From: Bacteroides rodentium JCM 16496
GTDB lineage: Bacteria; Bacteroidota; Bacteroidia; Bacteroidales; Bacteroidaceae
DNA length: 64,000 bases
Assembly: GCF_000614125.1 (NCBI RefSeq)
Contig: NZ_BAKJ01000006.1
Location: forward strand, 62,001 to 126,000
Reading direction: 5' to 3'
Both the position numbers and the translations under genes were made by a program. Positions 49,041 through 59,741 of the stretch are shown here, in pieces. Position 1 is the stretch's first letter, and every line of letters starts with the position of its first letter. The notes under the pieces were generated by a model. The model was not told the DNA's origin. It made no database searches and saw nothing but the letters and a program-made list of their open reading frames with translations.

Positions 49041-50357
49041 ATGATAGATACCAATATATTTCAAGATAAGACGGCGGTTTACTATACGTTGGGGTGCAAA
49101 CTGAACTTCTCGGAGACCTCTACTATCGGTAAAATTTTGCGGGAAGCGGGCGTACGTACGGCGCGCAAGGGTGAGAAAGCGGATATTTGCGTAGTGAATA
49201 CCTGCTCGGTGACGGAAGTGGCGGACAAGAAGTGCCGCCAGGCTATCCACAAACTGGTGAAGCAACATCCGGGCGCATTTGTCGTGGTGACTGGTTGTTA
49301 TGCCCAGCTGAAACCGGAGACGGTGGCAAAGATAGAAGGTGTGGACGTCGTGCTGGGAGCCGAGCAGAAGAAGGACCTGCTTCACTATCTGGGCAATCTG
49401 CAGAAGCACGAGACCGGCGAGGCCTACACTTCCGCTTTGAAGGACATACGTTCGTTTGCCCCGTCTTGTTCGCGTGGCGACCGGACCCGTTTCTTCCTGA
49501 AAGTACAGGACGGCTGCGATTATTATTGTTCCTATTGCACCATTCCCTTTGCCCGCGGACGTAGCCGTAACGGCAGCATTGCTTCTATGGTGGAGCAGGC
49601 CAGCCAGGCGGCTGCCGAAGGTGGAAAGGAAATTGTATTGACCGGTGTCAATATCGGAGACTTCGGCAAGTCTACCGGTGAAACTTTCTTCGACCTGGTG
49701 AAGGCGCTGGACGAGGTGGAAGGCATTGCGCGTTACCGCATATCCTCCATCGAGCCGAATCTGCTGACAGATGAAATCATAGAATACGTATCCCGTTCCC
49801 GGCGTTTCATGCCTCATTTCCATATACCGCTGCAGTCGGGCAGTGACGAGGTGCTGAAGCTGATGCGACGCCGTTACGATACTGCCTTGTTTGCCTTGAA
49901 GATAAAGAAGATAAAGGAAGTGATGCCCGATTCCTTTATAGGGGTAGACGTGATTGTGGGCACCCGTGGAGAGACGGAGGAGTATTTCGGGCAGGCTTAT
50001 GAGTTTATCAAGAGCCTGGATGTGACGCAGCTCCATGTCTTTAGCTATTCGGAGCGTCCCGGCACGCAGGCCTTGAAGATAGACCACGTGGTGGCACCCG
50101 AAGAAAAGCATCGGCGGAGCCAGCAATTGTTGGAGCTTTCGGACGAAAAGACCCGTACTTTCTATGTGCGCCATATCGGGCAGACAATGCCGGTGTTGCT
50201 GGAACGTCCCAAGCCCGGACTGCCGATGCACGGCTTCACTTCCAATTATATCCGTGTGGAAGTCCCTCACGATGCGGCCTTGGACAACCAGCTCGTGTCT
50301 GTGCGCCTGGGCGATTTCAATGCCGACGGCACCGCACTCATGGGAGCAATGGAATGA
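49041..50357 (+). CDS. mtaB: tRNA t6A37 methylthiotransferase MtaB, 438 aa
   Basis: A radical-SAM enzyme that adds a methylthio group to N6-threonylcarbamoyladenosine-37 of tRNAs. The N-terminal methylthiotransferase domain has its Cys set (YTLGCKLNFSE, VVNTCSVTEVA, VVVTGCYAQ). The radical-SAM cluster is CDYYCSYC (QDGCDYYCSYCTIPFARG), and a C-terminal TRAM-like domain ends in VSVRLGDFNADGTALMG. The LGCKLN motif and RGRSRNGS separate MtaB from MiaB and RimO. The ATG at 49041 lies 25 bases after a -7 box. The lipid A acyltransferase follows after 70 bases. Confidence 0.93.
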   Translation: MIDTNIFQDKTAVYYTLGCKLNFSETSTIGKILREAGVRTARKGEKADICVVNTCSVTEVADKKCRQAIHKLVKQHPGAFVVVTGCYAQLKPETVAKIEGVDVVLGAEQKKDLLHYLGNLQKHETGEAYTSALKDIRSFAPSCSRGDRTRFFLKVQDGCDYYCSYCTIPFARGRSRNGSIASMVEQASQAAAEGGKEIVLTGVNIGDFGKSTGETFFDLVKALDEVEGIARYRISSIEPNLLTDEIIEYVSRSRRFMPHFHIPLQSGSDEVLKLMRRRYDTALFALKIKKIKEVMPDSFIGVDVIVGTRGETEEYFGQAYEFIKSLDVTQLHVFSYSERPGTQALKIDHVVAPEEKHRRSQQLLELSDEKTRTFYVRHIGQTMPVLLERPKPGLPMHGFTSNYIRVEVPHDAALDNQLVSVRLGDFNADGTALMGAME

Positions 50358-50374
50358 GGAATGCCGCCTTTGCA

Positions 50375-50420
50375 ATTTATAATTTGTAACTTATAATTTG
50401 TAGCTTGTAACTTATAATTA
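50375..50420. repeat. TTATAATTTGTAAC-type low-complexity repeat
   Basis: TATAATTTGTA(A/G)C occurs twice in a row with partial copies around it, filling the 70-base gap before the acyltransferase gene. Confidence 0.65.
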
Positions 50421-50429
50421 ACTGACGAA

Positions 50430-51314
50430 GTGAAATCAAAAATTGTCTATTGGCTGACTTATGCGGGTATGTGGCTTGTGGCACTTTTGCCTTTCCGGGC
50501 GCTTTATGCGTTGTCCGACGGGCTGTACTTCTTGATGCGCCACGTCGTGCATTATCGGAAGAAAGTCATTCGCCGCAACCTTCGCAATTCCTTTCCGGAG
50601 AAGTCGGAGACCGAATTGATGGAGATAGAGCGCAAGTTCTACCATTATATCTGCGACTATATGCTGGAAGAGGTGAAGATGCTGCGCATCTCTTTCGAGA
50701 CACTTTGCCGCCGGATGGAGTATGATAATAAGGAAGACTTCCTTGCCATGATGGAGAAGCATGGAGGCATTGTATTGTTGATTCCCCATTATGCCAATTT
50801 TGAGTGGATTATAGGCATGGGGGCCATCATGTATCCGGGCGACATCCCGGTGCAGGTATACAAACCGCTAAGCAATAAGTATCTGGACGAGATGTTCAAG
50901 CATATCCGCGCACGGTTCGGAGGATACAATGTGGCGAAACATTCCACGGCACGCGAAGTGATAAAGCTTCGCCGTGAAAGCAGGCGGATAGCCATCGGCC
51001 TGATTACGGACCAGTCGCCCAACCGCAGCGAGGCCCATTATTGGACCACTTTCTTGAATCAGGATACCGTGTTCATGGATGGCGCCGAGCGCATTGCCAA
51101 GCTGATGGACTTCCCCGTCTTTTATTGTGAGCTGGAGCGGATATCCAGGGGATATTGTAAAGTAAGTTTTGATTTGGTGACCGAAACTCCCAAACAGACG
51201 GCAGATGGCGAGATAACCGAGTGCTTCGCCCGTCGTCTGGAGCAGACCATCCGGCGAGAACCGGCTTATTGGTTCTGGTCGCACAAGCGCTGGAAACTGA
51301 CACGCCAGCAGTGA
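50430..51314 (+). CDS. Late lipid A acyltransferase (LpxL/LpxM family), 294 aa
   Basis: It adds a secondary fatty acyl chain to lipid A at the inner membrane. A membrane anchor (IVYWLTYAGMWLVALLPFRA) is followed by the catalytic H(X4)E motif HYANFE (H120, E125). Next comes KPLSNKYLDEMF, then the ITDQSPNRSEAHYWTTFLNQ block, typical of the HtrB/LpxL family. The start is a GTG at 50430; no ATG gives the N-terminal anchor. The length is normal. It lies between mtaB and a GT2 gene in the same direction, perhaps one transcript. Confidence 0.92.
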   Translation: MKSKIVYWLTYAGMWLVALLPFRALYALSDGLYFLMRHVVHYRKKVIRRNLRNSFPEKSETELMEIERKFYHYICDYMLEEVKMLRISFETLCRRMEYDNKEDFLAMMEKHGGIVLLIPHYANFEWIIGMGAIMYPGDIPVQVYKPLSNKYLDEMFKHIRARFGGYNVAKHSTAREVIKLRRESRRIAIGLITDQSPNRSEAHYWTTFLNQDTVFMDGAERIAKLMDFPVFYCELERISRGYCKVSFDLVTETPKQTADGEITECFARRLEQTIRREPAYWFWSHKRWKLTRQQ

Positions 51315-51362
51315 ACGTTGTGATTTTAATGTCTTACTATAACTAATCCTCTCCTTACTTGT

Positions 51363-52304
51363 ATGGATAAAATAGCTGTCGTGATATTGAACTGGAACGG
51401 ATGTGACATGCTCCGTTCCTTCCTTCCCTCTGTGGTACGCTTTTCGGAAGCGGACGGTGCCGTGGTGTATGTGGCGGACAATGGTTCTACGGATGCCTCC
51501 GTGGCAATGCTCCGTCGCGAGTTTCCTTCTGTGCACTTGATTCTGCTGGAAGAGAATCACGGTTTTGCCGACGGATACAACCTGGCATTGAAGCAGGTGG
51601 AGGCAGAATATGTAGTGCTGCTCAACTCCGATGTAGAGGTCACGCCACATTGGCTTGTCCCGTTGGCAGAGTATATGGATGCCCATCCGGAGACGGCGGC
51701 TTGTCAGCCGAAGATACGCAGTTGGCGCAACAAGGAGCGGTTTGAATACGCCGGTGCTGCGGGAGGTTTCATCGACCACTATGGCTATCCCTTCTGCCGC
51801 GGTCGTATCATGGGCGTGGTCGAGGAGGACAAGGGGCAATACGACACGGTGATACCCATTTTCTGGGCTACGGGGGCGGCTCTGTTCATCCGTCTGGCAG
51901 ATTACCGGGAAGCGGGTGGGCTGGACGGACGCTTTTTTGCCCACATGGAGGAGATAGATTTGTGTTGGCGGCTTCGCGCCCGAGGCAGGCAGTTGGTGTG
52001 CGTACCGCAAAGCGTGGTGTTTCATGTGGGAGGAGCCACTTTGAAGAAGGAAAATCCGCGCAAGACCTTCCTCAATTTCCGTAACAACCTTGTCATGCTT
52101 TATAAGAATTTGCCGCAGGAGGACTTGGCATCCGTGATGCGTGCGCGTGCGGTGCTCGATTATGTGGCTGCGTTCAGTTTCATGCTGAAAGGCCAGTTAC
52201 CCAATGCTTTGGCCGTATTCCGTGCGCGCCGTGCCTACCACTCCCTCCGCACTTCATTGGGAGCGTCGCGCAAAGAGAATCTGAAAAAACTACGCTTGCC
52301 GTAA
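51363..52304 (+). CDS. Family 2 glycosyltransferase, 313 aa
   Basis: A GT-A fold inverting enzyme that transfers a sugar from a nucleotide donor. KIAVVILNWNGCDML, the acidic VADNGSTDAS and LLNSDVEV are the family motifs for nucleotide and metal binding. HMEEIDLCWRLRARG holds the base Asp region. The sequence is most like rhamnosyl- or galactofuranosyl-type transferases of surface polysaccharide synthesis, but the sugar is unknown. There is no membrane segment apart from a weak hydrophobic patch near the C-terminus. It sits 48 bases after the lipid A acyltransferase, so a role in LPS or another envelope glycan is plausible. Confidence 0.9.
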   Translation: MDKIAVVILNWNGCDMLRSFLPSVVRFSEADGAVVYVADNGSTDASVAMLRREFPSVHLILLEENHGFADGYNLALKQVEAEYVVLLNSDVEVTPHWLVPLAEYMDAHPETAACQPKIRSWRNKERFEYAGAAGGFIDHYGYPFCRGRIMGVVEEDKGQYDTVIPIFWATGAALFIRLADYREAGGLDGRFFAHMEEIDLCWRLRARGRQLVCVPQSVVFHVGGATLKKENPRKTFLNFRNNLVMLYKNLPQEDLASVMRARAVLDYVAAFSFMLKGQLPNALAVFRARRAYHSLRTSLGASRKENLKKLRLP

Positions 52305-52425
52305 TACCGGAACGGACAAAAAGCAGTATATTGGCGCAGTTTTATTTACATGGAAAGAAATTCTTTTTCCAATTGTAGGAACTGTTGCCTTTTATAATTG
52401 TTCAATCTATTAAAGGTTTTGGATT

Positions 52426-52942
52426 ATGGAAAAATTAGTTAGAAAAATCGGATTAGTGGCACACGACGCCATGAAGAAAGACCTCATCGAGTGGGTGTTG
52501 TGGAACTCGGAATTGCTGATGGGGCATAAGTTCTATTGTACGGGCACCACGGGTACCCTCATCCTCGAAGCTCCGGGAGAAACATCCCGATGTGGAGTGG
52601 GATTTCACTATCCTTAAATCCGGCCCTTTGGGCGGTGACCAGCAGATGGGCTCGCGCATTGTGGACGGAGAGATTGACTATCTTTTCTTCTTCACCGACC
52701 CGATGACCCTTCAGCCTCACGATACGGATGTGAAGGCGCTGACCCGCCTTGCCGGTGTGGAGAACATCGTGTTCTGCTGCAACCGCAGTACGGCAGATCA
52801 TATCATTTCCAGCCCGTTGTTCCTCGACCCGACGTATGAACGTACCGTTCCCGATTACAGCAACTACACCAAGCGGTTTGCAAACAAGCCGGTGGTGGCC
52901 GAAGCGGTGGAATCCGCGAAGAAGCGGAAACGGAAGAAATAG
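52426..52942 (+). CDS. mgsA: Methylglyoxal synthase (frameshifted)
   Basis: It converts dihydroxyacetone phosphate to methylglyoxal, a bypass of glycolysis that relieves phosphosugar stress. The N-terminus KIGLVAHDAMKKDLIEWVLW and the catalytic region GTTGTLILEA are followed by SGPLGGDQQMGSRI and IDYLFFFTDPM, with Asp residues for catalysis. The frame breaks at about 52570-52574. LILEA is followed by a wrong frame, while the other frame reads LREKHPDVEWDFTI. The expected LEALREKHPD requires two more bases (CTCT shortened to CT) or one inserted base. The restored length is about 172 residues. The C-terminal tail is Lys-rich (ESAKKRKRKK). It is probably monocistronic. Confidence 0.92.
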
Positions 52943-52950
52943 GCTGAATG

Positions 52951-53000
52951 AGCATCACTGCCGGAATTGAATTCTGTTCATTCCGACGGTGATGCTTTGT
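52951..53000 (+). terminator. Terminator after mgsA
   Basis: AGCATCACTGCCGGAAT (52951-52967) pairs with ATTCCGACGGTGATGCT (52980-52996) with one mismatch, followed by a T-rich stretch. Confidence 0.8.
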
Positions 53001-53089
53001 AGTCTATTTTAGTACTTTCTTATATAGAGTTTTAGCTTTTGTATCAGAATTGATAGCCTGCACTGAACTGATAGCCATAGTTGCGGAGG

Positions 53090-53526
53090 TTACACAGTTT
53101 CTGTGAGGTCTTGAGAAAGTATTGCTTTATCCTTATCCGTAAAGCAGCATTCGTACAAATCTTTATATATCTTTCCTGCTTTCTCGTACAATTGTACATC
53201 ATGAGTGGGGTTGTCTGAGCACTTGTCGATGATACGTATATGATGTCCTCACGGAATGCCGCTTGGCATAGCGTATGTTTGTTTCCGAAAGTCCCTCTAT
53301 ACCGGGCATTTCCTTGCGCAAGTTTGCACTAAGGGTGGCATGGAATTTCCCTCCGTATTTGTTGTCAACAGCCAACGAAACGATATCCTTCCCAACCCCC
53401 AATAGAACTCAATGAGAACTCCGTTCACTTTTACTGCCGCTTTTTCTGGCTCTGACGGTAACGGATACTCAATTCCTTTATTCATTGCAGGTAGTCTTTG
53501 TCTAATATACCGATGGATTTGCTCAT
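53090..53526 (-). pseudogene. Decayed DUF1016 (YhcG/PDDEXK-type) gene
   Basis: The N-terminal DUF1016 domain can be followed over about 110 residues in three frames: MSKSIGILDKDYLQ (53526), then IKELSIRYRQSQ, KAAVKVNGVLIEFYWGLG, KDIVSLAVDNKYGGKFHATL and GIEGLSETNIRYAKR. Breaks are a TGA where TGG is expected, one A missing in an A5 run, and one G missing. After KR the homology jumps to HHIRIIDKCSDNP, which in intact proteins lies further on, then ends, so there is an internal deletion. The C-terminal nuclease domain is missing. DUF1016 proteins are linked to DNA ends and to defence islands, but no partner is seen here. The promoter is intact. Confidence 0.75.
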
Positions 53527-53543
53527 GCTTTTTATGTTTCTTG

Positions 53544-53574
53544 CAAAAGTAGTTTTTCTCTTTTTATCTGCAAA
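53544..53574 (-). promoter_or_regulatory. Promoter of the DUF1016 remnant
   Basis: On the minus strand, TTTG (53574-53571) and TACTTTTG (53551-53544) are 19 bases apart, a full consensus match, 18 bases before the ATG. Confidence 0.7.
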
Positions 53575-53627
53575 CAACTTCCTCTGTTTGATTCAGGCTT
53601 TTGCAGATGTCAGATAAAATAAAAAAA

Positions 53628-53993
53628 TTATAAGGGGCGGTTGAGGCGTACTTCTATTCCGGCAGTTTCGATGTCTGCTCCCATGGGTGGGTTGCGTTTG
53701 GACAGTTTGAGTTCTATTTCCTCTATCTGTGGAAAATTGCGGAACAATCTGTCGGTGATTCGTCCGCAAACATGTTCCAACAGTCGGGAAGGAATCGCCA
53801 TTTCTGTCTTGACTACCTCATACACATCTGCATAGCTCACGGTATCGGCCACGTCGTCCGTTTTTGCCGCACGCCGGATGTCGACTTGCAGGCGCAGGCT
53901 GACGGTAAACTCATTGCCTACCAAAGTCTCCTGCCGGCCCACACCGTGATGGGCAAAGAAGCGGAGGTTGTCGAGAAAAATATAACTGATCAT
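53628..53993 (-). CDS. folB: Dihydroneopterin aldolase FolB, 121 aa
   Basis: It cleaves 7,8-dihydroneopterin to 6-hydroxymethyl-dihydropterin and glycolaldehyde in folate synthesis. The opening ISYIFLDNLRFFAHHGVGRQE carries the FYAYHG-like family signature. The catalytic-type residues are in SYADVYEVV and LLEHVCGRI, and the end has KLSKRNPPMGADIE. The Met at 53993 is used because the longer frame upstream overlaps a full promoter. The length of about 120 residues is normal. The gene is flanked by the DUF1016 remnant and a palindromic repeat. Confidence 0.93.
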   Translation of the reverse strand: MISYIFLDNLRFFAHHGVGRQETLVGNEFTVSLRLQVDIRRAAKTDDVADTVSYADVYEVVKTEMAIPSRLLEHVCGRITDRLFRNFPQIEEIELKLSKRNPPMGADIETAGIEVRLNRPL

Positions 53994-54013
53994 CGCTTGT
54001 AGGTTGTTTGCTG

Positions 54014-54045
54014 CAAATCTACTGATATTTTGTGGGACGGGCAAA
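54014..54045 (-). promoter_or_regulatory. Promoter of folB
   Basis: On the minus strand, TTTG (54045-54042) and TAGATTTG (54021-54014) are 20 bases apart, 21 bases before the start. Confidence 0.75.
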
Positions 54046-54138
54046 CCGGAATCCGATTGTTGTAGCTTTTTGTGTGAATTGTATTCCACAAAATACAAAA
54101 AAGGAAGCGGAATTGTTTTTTAGAGAATACAATGAAAT

Positions 54139-54263
54139 GGTGTGTCGAAACTGGTATTCACCACAGATTACACAGATTTACACAGATAAGCATCTTTGAT
54201 TATCAGTAGATTAAGCTCATTTTGTGTTAATCCGTGTAATCTGTGGTGAATTTTGACACACCC
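54139..54263. repeat. Dispersed palindromic element, copy 2
   Basis: It is nearly identical to 2716-2841, with the same arms and loop and only scattered substitutions. It lies between folB and malQ, both read on the minus strand, just after the malQ stop codon. Confidence 0.85.
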
Positions 54264-54305
54264 CCTTCTTCGTGTCTTGACTTATAGGGTGTTTACCACT
54301 CTTTC

Positions 54306-56998
54306 TTATCTTCCGGTGCTTTCTATCATGCTCCTTATTTTCTCGTTCAGGCTTTCTGCCTTCATCAGTTGTTCCAGTGTCAGGTGCATGCGCCAGCGCC
54401 AGTAGTGGCGCGGGTTGGCAGGGATGTTGATGCGCTCTTCCTGCACGTCCGGGTTGCGCCATTTGCCGTCCATCGACATCCAGTCTTGCAGGGAGAGGAT
54501 GCAGAGGATGGAGTTGCTGCAGAGGTGATTGCGAACCACTTCTTCGCAGAGCTCCGGCGTGGCCGTCGCCGGTGCGGCACCGTAGTGTCCGAGCATGGTG
54601 TTGTAGTAACGCTGCGTCTGCTGGAAGTCTTCTTCCCACCAGCCGCGCAGGGTAGACATGTCGTGCGTGGAGATGGTGCAGACCGAGCGGTACGGATACC
54701 AGTCCGGGTGGCCGAATTCTTGTTTCGGGTCTTTCGGCATACGTTGTATCTCCAGGGAGAGGATGCGCAGGTCGTTCATCACCCATGCCACGCAGTCGGG
54801 AATCATGCCCAAGTCCTCACCGCATACCAGCATGCGTGTGGACTGTGTCAGTTGCGGCAGTTTCTTCATGGCTTGCTGTCCCCAGAAGTCGTTGTGGCGA
54901 TGATAGTAGTACTGGTCATACAGCCGGTTGAAGGCAGCCTTCTCCCAATCGTTCAGCGCGCGGTAGATGTAGTCGTGCTGCACGCCGATGCGCGGATGGT
55001 ATTCGTGCGGATTGTTGCGGTCGGGCACGAACAGCACATCGCTGATAAGGGCGTAAAGCCCGTCACGAATCCAGATGCTGTCATCGTCCGTCTTTCCGGC
55101 AAAATAGGCTTCCACCTTGCGCTGGGTGTCGAACTCGGGACGCATGCGGTAGATTTCGTAAGTGTCCGTCGGCTCTATGAAGGTCTGCTTCACATAGTCG
55201 GTGTGCGGGCCGAAGATTTGTCCGAGGAAGTACTCATGGATATAGGGCTTCAGGAAGAAGTCTTCGCGGAATGCCAGCCCGTAGCTTTCTATCTCCTCGC
55301 GTGTCATGGGCAGGGCGGGGACGAACTGTCCCAGCAGACCGTGTACGGCGTGCATCGGTATCTCCCAAATGCGGAAGAAGCCGAGGATGTGGTCTATGCG
55401 GTAGGCATCGAAGTATTCCGCCATTTTGTGGAAACGCTTCATCCACCAGGCATAGCCGTCCTTCTCCATCACGTCCCAGTTGTAGGTAGGGAAACCCCAG
55501 TTCTGCCCGTTCACGGAGAAGTCATCGGGCGGTGCGCCGGCTTGGCCGTTCAGGTTGAAGTAGTGGGGTTCCTTCCAGGCTTCCACACTGTTGCGGCTGA
55601 TGCCGATGGGGATGTCGCCTTTCAGCACTACGCCGTTGGCGCGTGCATGCTCGGTGGCGGCAAGCAGTTGCAGGTGCAGATTGAACTGGATGTAGTAGTA
55701 GATGGCGATATGCGGATAGTCGGCAGAGTCCGGCCGGCACAATGTCTCTATCTCCTTGGCATCGTAGGTGGCATACTTGGGCCACTCGCGGAAATTCGGG
55801 GTCTTGTAGGCATCACGCAGGTAGCTGAAGACGGCATATGGCTGCAACCATTCCTTGTTGGCTTCGTAGAAATTACGGAAAGCATCCGATGCCAGCACCT
55901 TTTCCCCTTCCTGCTTGAAGATGAGGTGGAAGTATTCCCACTTTGTCTTGTTCACAGCTTCGTAGTCTACGGCGGGCAGGGCATTCAGTTCCTTCTGGCG
56001 TTTGTTGAATTCGGCCATCACCTTTTTGTCCTTCAAGCTGCCCAACTGCTTCAGGTCGGCGTACATGGGATGGAAGGCATAGATGGAGATGCTACTGTAA
56101 GGGTAGGAGTCTGTCCAGGTATGCGTCATGGTAGTGTCGTTGATGGGCAGAATCTGCACCGCCTTCTGATTGGTGGCAACTGCCCAGTCAATCATGCGCT
56201 TCAAGTCGCCGAAATCGCCTACACCGAAGCTTTTCTCGGAGCGCAGGGAGAATACGGGTACGGCCACTCCCGCACCTTTCCATGCAGGAAGATTGAAGTA
56301 TACATAGCGGTCGCCGACAGCCAGCGTTTCGTTGGCGGCTATCTGCGGGTCGGCCATATAGCGGTTGGGATTATTCTCCCAGGCCACGGCACGGCGCTCT
56401 TTCTTGTTGTAAAGGACGAATTTATACTCCAGCGGGAAGTTGATTTTGCCGGCATCCACTTCTACCTGCCATTCGGGGAAGTCGATGTCGCTCATAAGGG
56501 CAGCTTTGTCCGGGTTCCAGTCACCCAGCGCTTTCTGGTTTCCGCAAAGTGCCAGGCAGTGGTCATTGTCTATGCAGGGGCGTACGCCTTTATCAGCAAC
56601 CCCTTTTTGTAGCTTTTCGGGGCGGCACTGCGTTCGCGATGCGCCAGCAGGGATTCTGTGAAAGCGGATGTATAAAAATACTGCTGCTCGGGCAGGTTCT
56701 TCCAGCAATCTTCCAGTCGGTAAACTTTCTTCGGATTGTCTGTAACGTGCAGGATGCGTGGCAGGCTGTTCCACTCTGTCCGTATGGTTCTGCCATCCCG
56801 GTAGATGTGGTAACTGTACTCGACGTTTCCATTACCGGGAATCTGGATATCCACTTCCGCGGTCCAGTGAATGCCGTCTACAGTGTGCAGGGGGGTGGCT
56901 TTGTCGGGCTGGTTGTTGCCAAGTTCCGGGATGGAACCCAGGACTCTGACTTCTTCACCCCAGCTGGTGCGATACTCGATATTGAATATTAGTGTCAT
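54306..56998 (-). CDS. malQ: 4-alpha-glucanotransferase MalQ (GH77) with N-terminal CBM20 domains (frameshifted)
   Basis: An amylomaltase-type enzyme that moves alpha-1,4-glucan segments in starch, maltodextrin and glycogen metabolism. Two starch-binding-like (CBM20) domains come first (MTLIFNIEYRTSWGEEVRVL; then CLALCGNQKALGDWNPDKAA). The GH77 barrel follows: FSLRSEKSFGVGDFGDLKRM, YRIDHILGFFRIWEIP (the nucleophile Asp is in YRID), and LVCGEDLGMIP with the acid Glu. The frame breaks at 56577-56580 on the plus strand. LLIKAYAP is followed by a stop unless one more C is added, joining to CIDNDHC. The restored length is about 897 residues, which fits the long, CBM20-bearing Bacteroides form. No signal peptide, so it is cytoplasmic. 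Confidence 0.94.
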
Positions 56999-57129
56999 AT
57001 TATATTAGATTTAGAAATAGCAATAGCTGCAATGATTATGCAAGTATAGAAATTATTCCTCATAATCATGCAGCTACCGTTATCTAAGTCATTTAAATTC
57101 CTATGCAAACGTTTGTGCTTGCCGTGGAA

Positions 57130-59665
57130 TTATCCACAGCGGGAAGCTCCACACGTCTTGCAGATGAGGCAACCTTCTTGGTAAACCAGTGTTTCGTTGC
57201 CGCAGTTGGGGCATTTCTTGCCTTTGGCTTCCGTGCCGTCCTGGATGTATTTCTTCAGGGCGCGTTCCACACCGTTCTTCCAGGTATTGATGTTTTCGCT
57301 GTCCAGTTGCAGTGAACCTACCAGCTTGATGACCTGCTCGATAGGCATGCGATAACGCAATACACCGGAAATCAGCTTGGCATAGTTCCAGTACTCTTTG
57401 TTGAACTTCTCGGACAGACCCTCGATGGTGACTTTGTATCCGCGCTTGTTCTCGAACTGGAAGTCGTAACGCTTGTTTCCGTGCTCATCCACATTCTTGA
57501 TGATGTGGCCCGACACCACATTCTTCGGCAGGATGATGCCTTCATCATCGTCCAGCACACCGGTGAATATCTCGTAGATGATTGTCCAGCAAGCCGACGA
57601 ATGCCACCCATTTCTCCTTGTTGTTCTGGAAGCGGACAACGTCTGCATCCAATATTCTGGGACGTGTTTCAACGACCGTAGGCGGTTTGCACGGGGGAAG
57701 CTCGGGCTTCTTGTCGCTCTTGGTAGAGATGAGCACGCCGGAACGCGAACCGTCGCGGTAAACCGTACAGCCCTTGCAGCCTGATTTCCATGCTTCTACA
57801 TACAGACGGTTCACGAGGTCTTCGTCTACGTCGTTCGGCAGGTTGATGGTTACGCTGATAGAGTGGTCCACCCATTTCTGGATACGTCCTTGCATCTTGA
57901 CTTTCATCAGCCAGTCCACGTCGTTGGAGGTTGCTTTATAATAAGGTGATTTCTCTACCAGGGCATCCACTTCTTCCTGCGTGTAGCGTTTGGCGGGGTT
58001 GTATCCTTGTGCTTCCATCCAAGTCACAAACTTGGGGTGGAACACGATATATTCTTCAAAGGCATCCCCGGTTTCGTCGATGAAGTCCACATGAACGTTC
58101 GTATCGTTGGGATTCACTTTGCGGCGGCGCTTGTACACGGGCAGGAATACGGGCTCGATACCGGAGGTGGTTTGAGTCATCAGGCTGGTGGTGCCGGTCG
58201 GGGCGATGGTCAGACAAGCAATGTTGCGGCGTCCGTACTTCTTCATCTCCTCGTACATTTCCGGGTCGGCTTCGCGCAGGCGGTTGATGAACGGGTTGTT
58301 CTTTTCGCGTTCTGTATCGTATACCTCGAATGCGCCGCGCTCTTTGGCCATTTCTATGGAGGAGCGATAGGCGTTGAGTGCCACCGTCTTGTGTACTTTC
58401 TCCGAGAACTCGGTTGCCTCTTCAGTACCATAACGCAATCCCAGGGCGGCAAGCATGTCGCCTTCTGCCGTGATACCTACACCGGTACGGCGGCCTTGGG
58501 CGCTTTTCTTGTAAATCTTCTGCCACAAAACGCGTTCTGTACGTTTCACGTCTTCGCTTTCGGGGTCGGCATCTATCTTGCTCATGATGCGCTCTATCTT
58601 CTCCAGTTCAAGGTCGATGATGTCGTCCATGATGCGTTGGGCCAAAGCTACATGCTTCTTGAATAGCTCAAAGTCAAAGTAGGCGTCAGGCTTGAACGGA
58701 TTGACCACGTATGAGTAAAGGTTGATGGCGAGCAGACGGCAGGAGTCGTACGGACACAGTGGAATTTCGCCGCATGGATTGGTGGATACGGTACGGTAGC
58801 CCAGGTCTGCATAGCAGTCGGGTACGGATTCCTTTAATATGGTATCCCAGAACAATACACCGGGTTCTGCCGATTTCCATGCATTGTGCACAATCTTTTT
58901 CCATAATGCGGATGCGTCAATGTCTTTTTGGAATGCCGGCTCTGTGGCGTCAATCGGATATTGCTGTGTATATGGTTTGCCTTCGATGGCGGCCTGCATG
59001 AAGTCGTCGGTCAGTTTTACGGAGACGTTGGCTCCGGTCACCTTGCCCTCGGTCATCTTGGCATCGATGAAGGCTTCCGAGTCGGGGTGTTTGATGGATA
59101 CGCTGAGCATCAGTGCGCCGCGGCGTCCATCTTGAGCTACTTCGCGTGTAGAGTTTGAATAGCGTTCCATGAAGGGGACCAAGCCGGTGGAGGTCAATGC
59201 CGAGTTCTTTACCGGTGAACCTTTCGGACGGATATGGGATAAGTCGTGTCCCACGCCGCCACGGCGTTTCATCAGCTGTACTTGTTCTTCGTCTATCTTG
59301 AAGATGGCACCATAAGAATCCGCTTCGCCGTCCACACCGATAACAAAGCAGTTGGACAGAGAGGCTACCTGATAGTTGTTTCCAATTCCGGTCATCGGGC
59401 TTCCTTGCGGAACAATGTACTTGAAGTGGTCGAGCAAGCCGAAAAGTTCCTCTGAACTTAATGGATTGGGGTACTTGGCCTCAATGCGGGCTACCTCATT
59501 GGCTATTCGCCAATGCATGTCCTCCGGAGACTTTTCGTAAATATTTCCGAAAGAATCCTTGACTGCATATTTGTTTACCCAAACTCTGGCAGCCAACTCG
59601 TCGCCTTGGAAGTATTTTAAAGATTCTCCGTAGGCTTCGTCATAAGAATAATTTTTCTTTTCCAC
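57130..59665 (-). CDS. nrdJ: Adenosylcobalamin-dependent ribonucleotide reductase NrdJ (frameshifted)
   Basis: A class II ribonucleotide reductase that makes deoxynucleotides with vitamin B12 as radical source. MEKKNYSYDEAYGESLKYFQ opens it. The active-site Cys of SLSNCFVI, the substrate-site motif TNPCGEIPL and the loop APTGTTSLM are present. A zinc-ribbon-like tail ends it (KCPNCGNETLV, CLICKTCGASRCG). The frame breaks at about 57577: FVGLLDNH is followed by LRDIH in the wrong frame, while YEIFTGVLDDDEG continues in another. Two bases lost or one gained fits. The restored length is about 845 residues. A full promoter stands 77 bases upstream; I see no cobalamin riboswitch in the leader. Confidence 0.94.
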
Positions 59666-59741
59666 AATGTTGTATCTCTTAGGATTAGTTACAAATAAGT
59701 AAAGTTGTAGAAGTTGTACTTATCGTTAACAAATGCATTTG

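Noticed and set aside
54369..56612. Long 747-codon open frame opposite malQ
   Set aside because: It mirrors the codon structure of malQ, has no domain pattern, and malQ is clearly the coding strand. The same holds for long frames opposite mtaB and the GH2 genes.
57130..57138. DnaA box TTATCCACA as a sign of oriC near nrdJ
   Set aside because: A single copy that overlaps the last codons and stop of nrdJ (Cys-Gly-stop); no cluster is present.
22098..57577. Programmed frameshifting or phase variation in the broken genes
   Set aside because: There is no shared slippery heptamer or downstream stem, the breaks occur in unrelated housekeeping genes, and most are one-base losses. Error is simpler.
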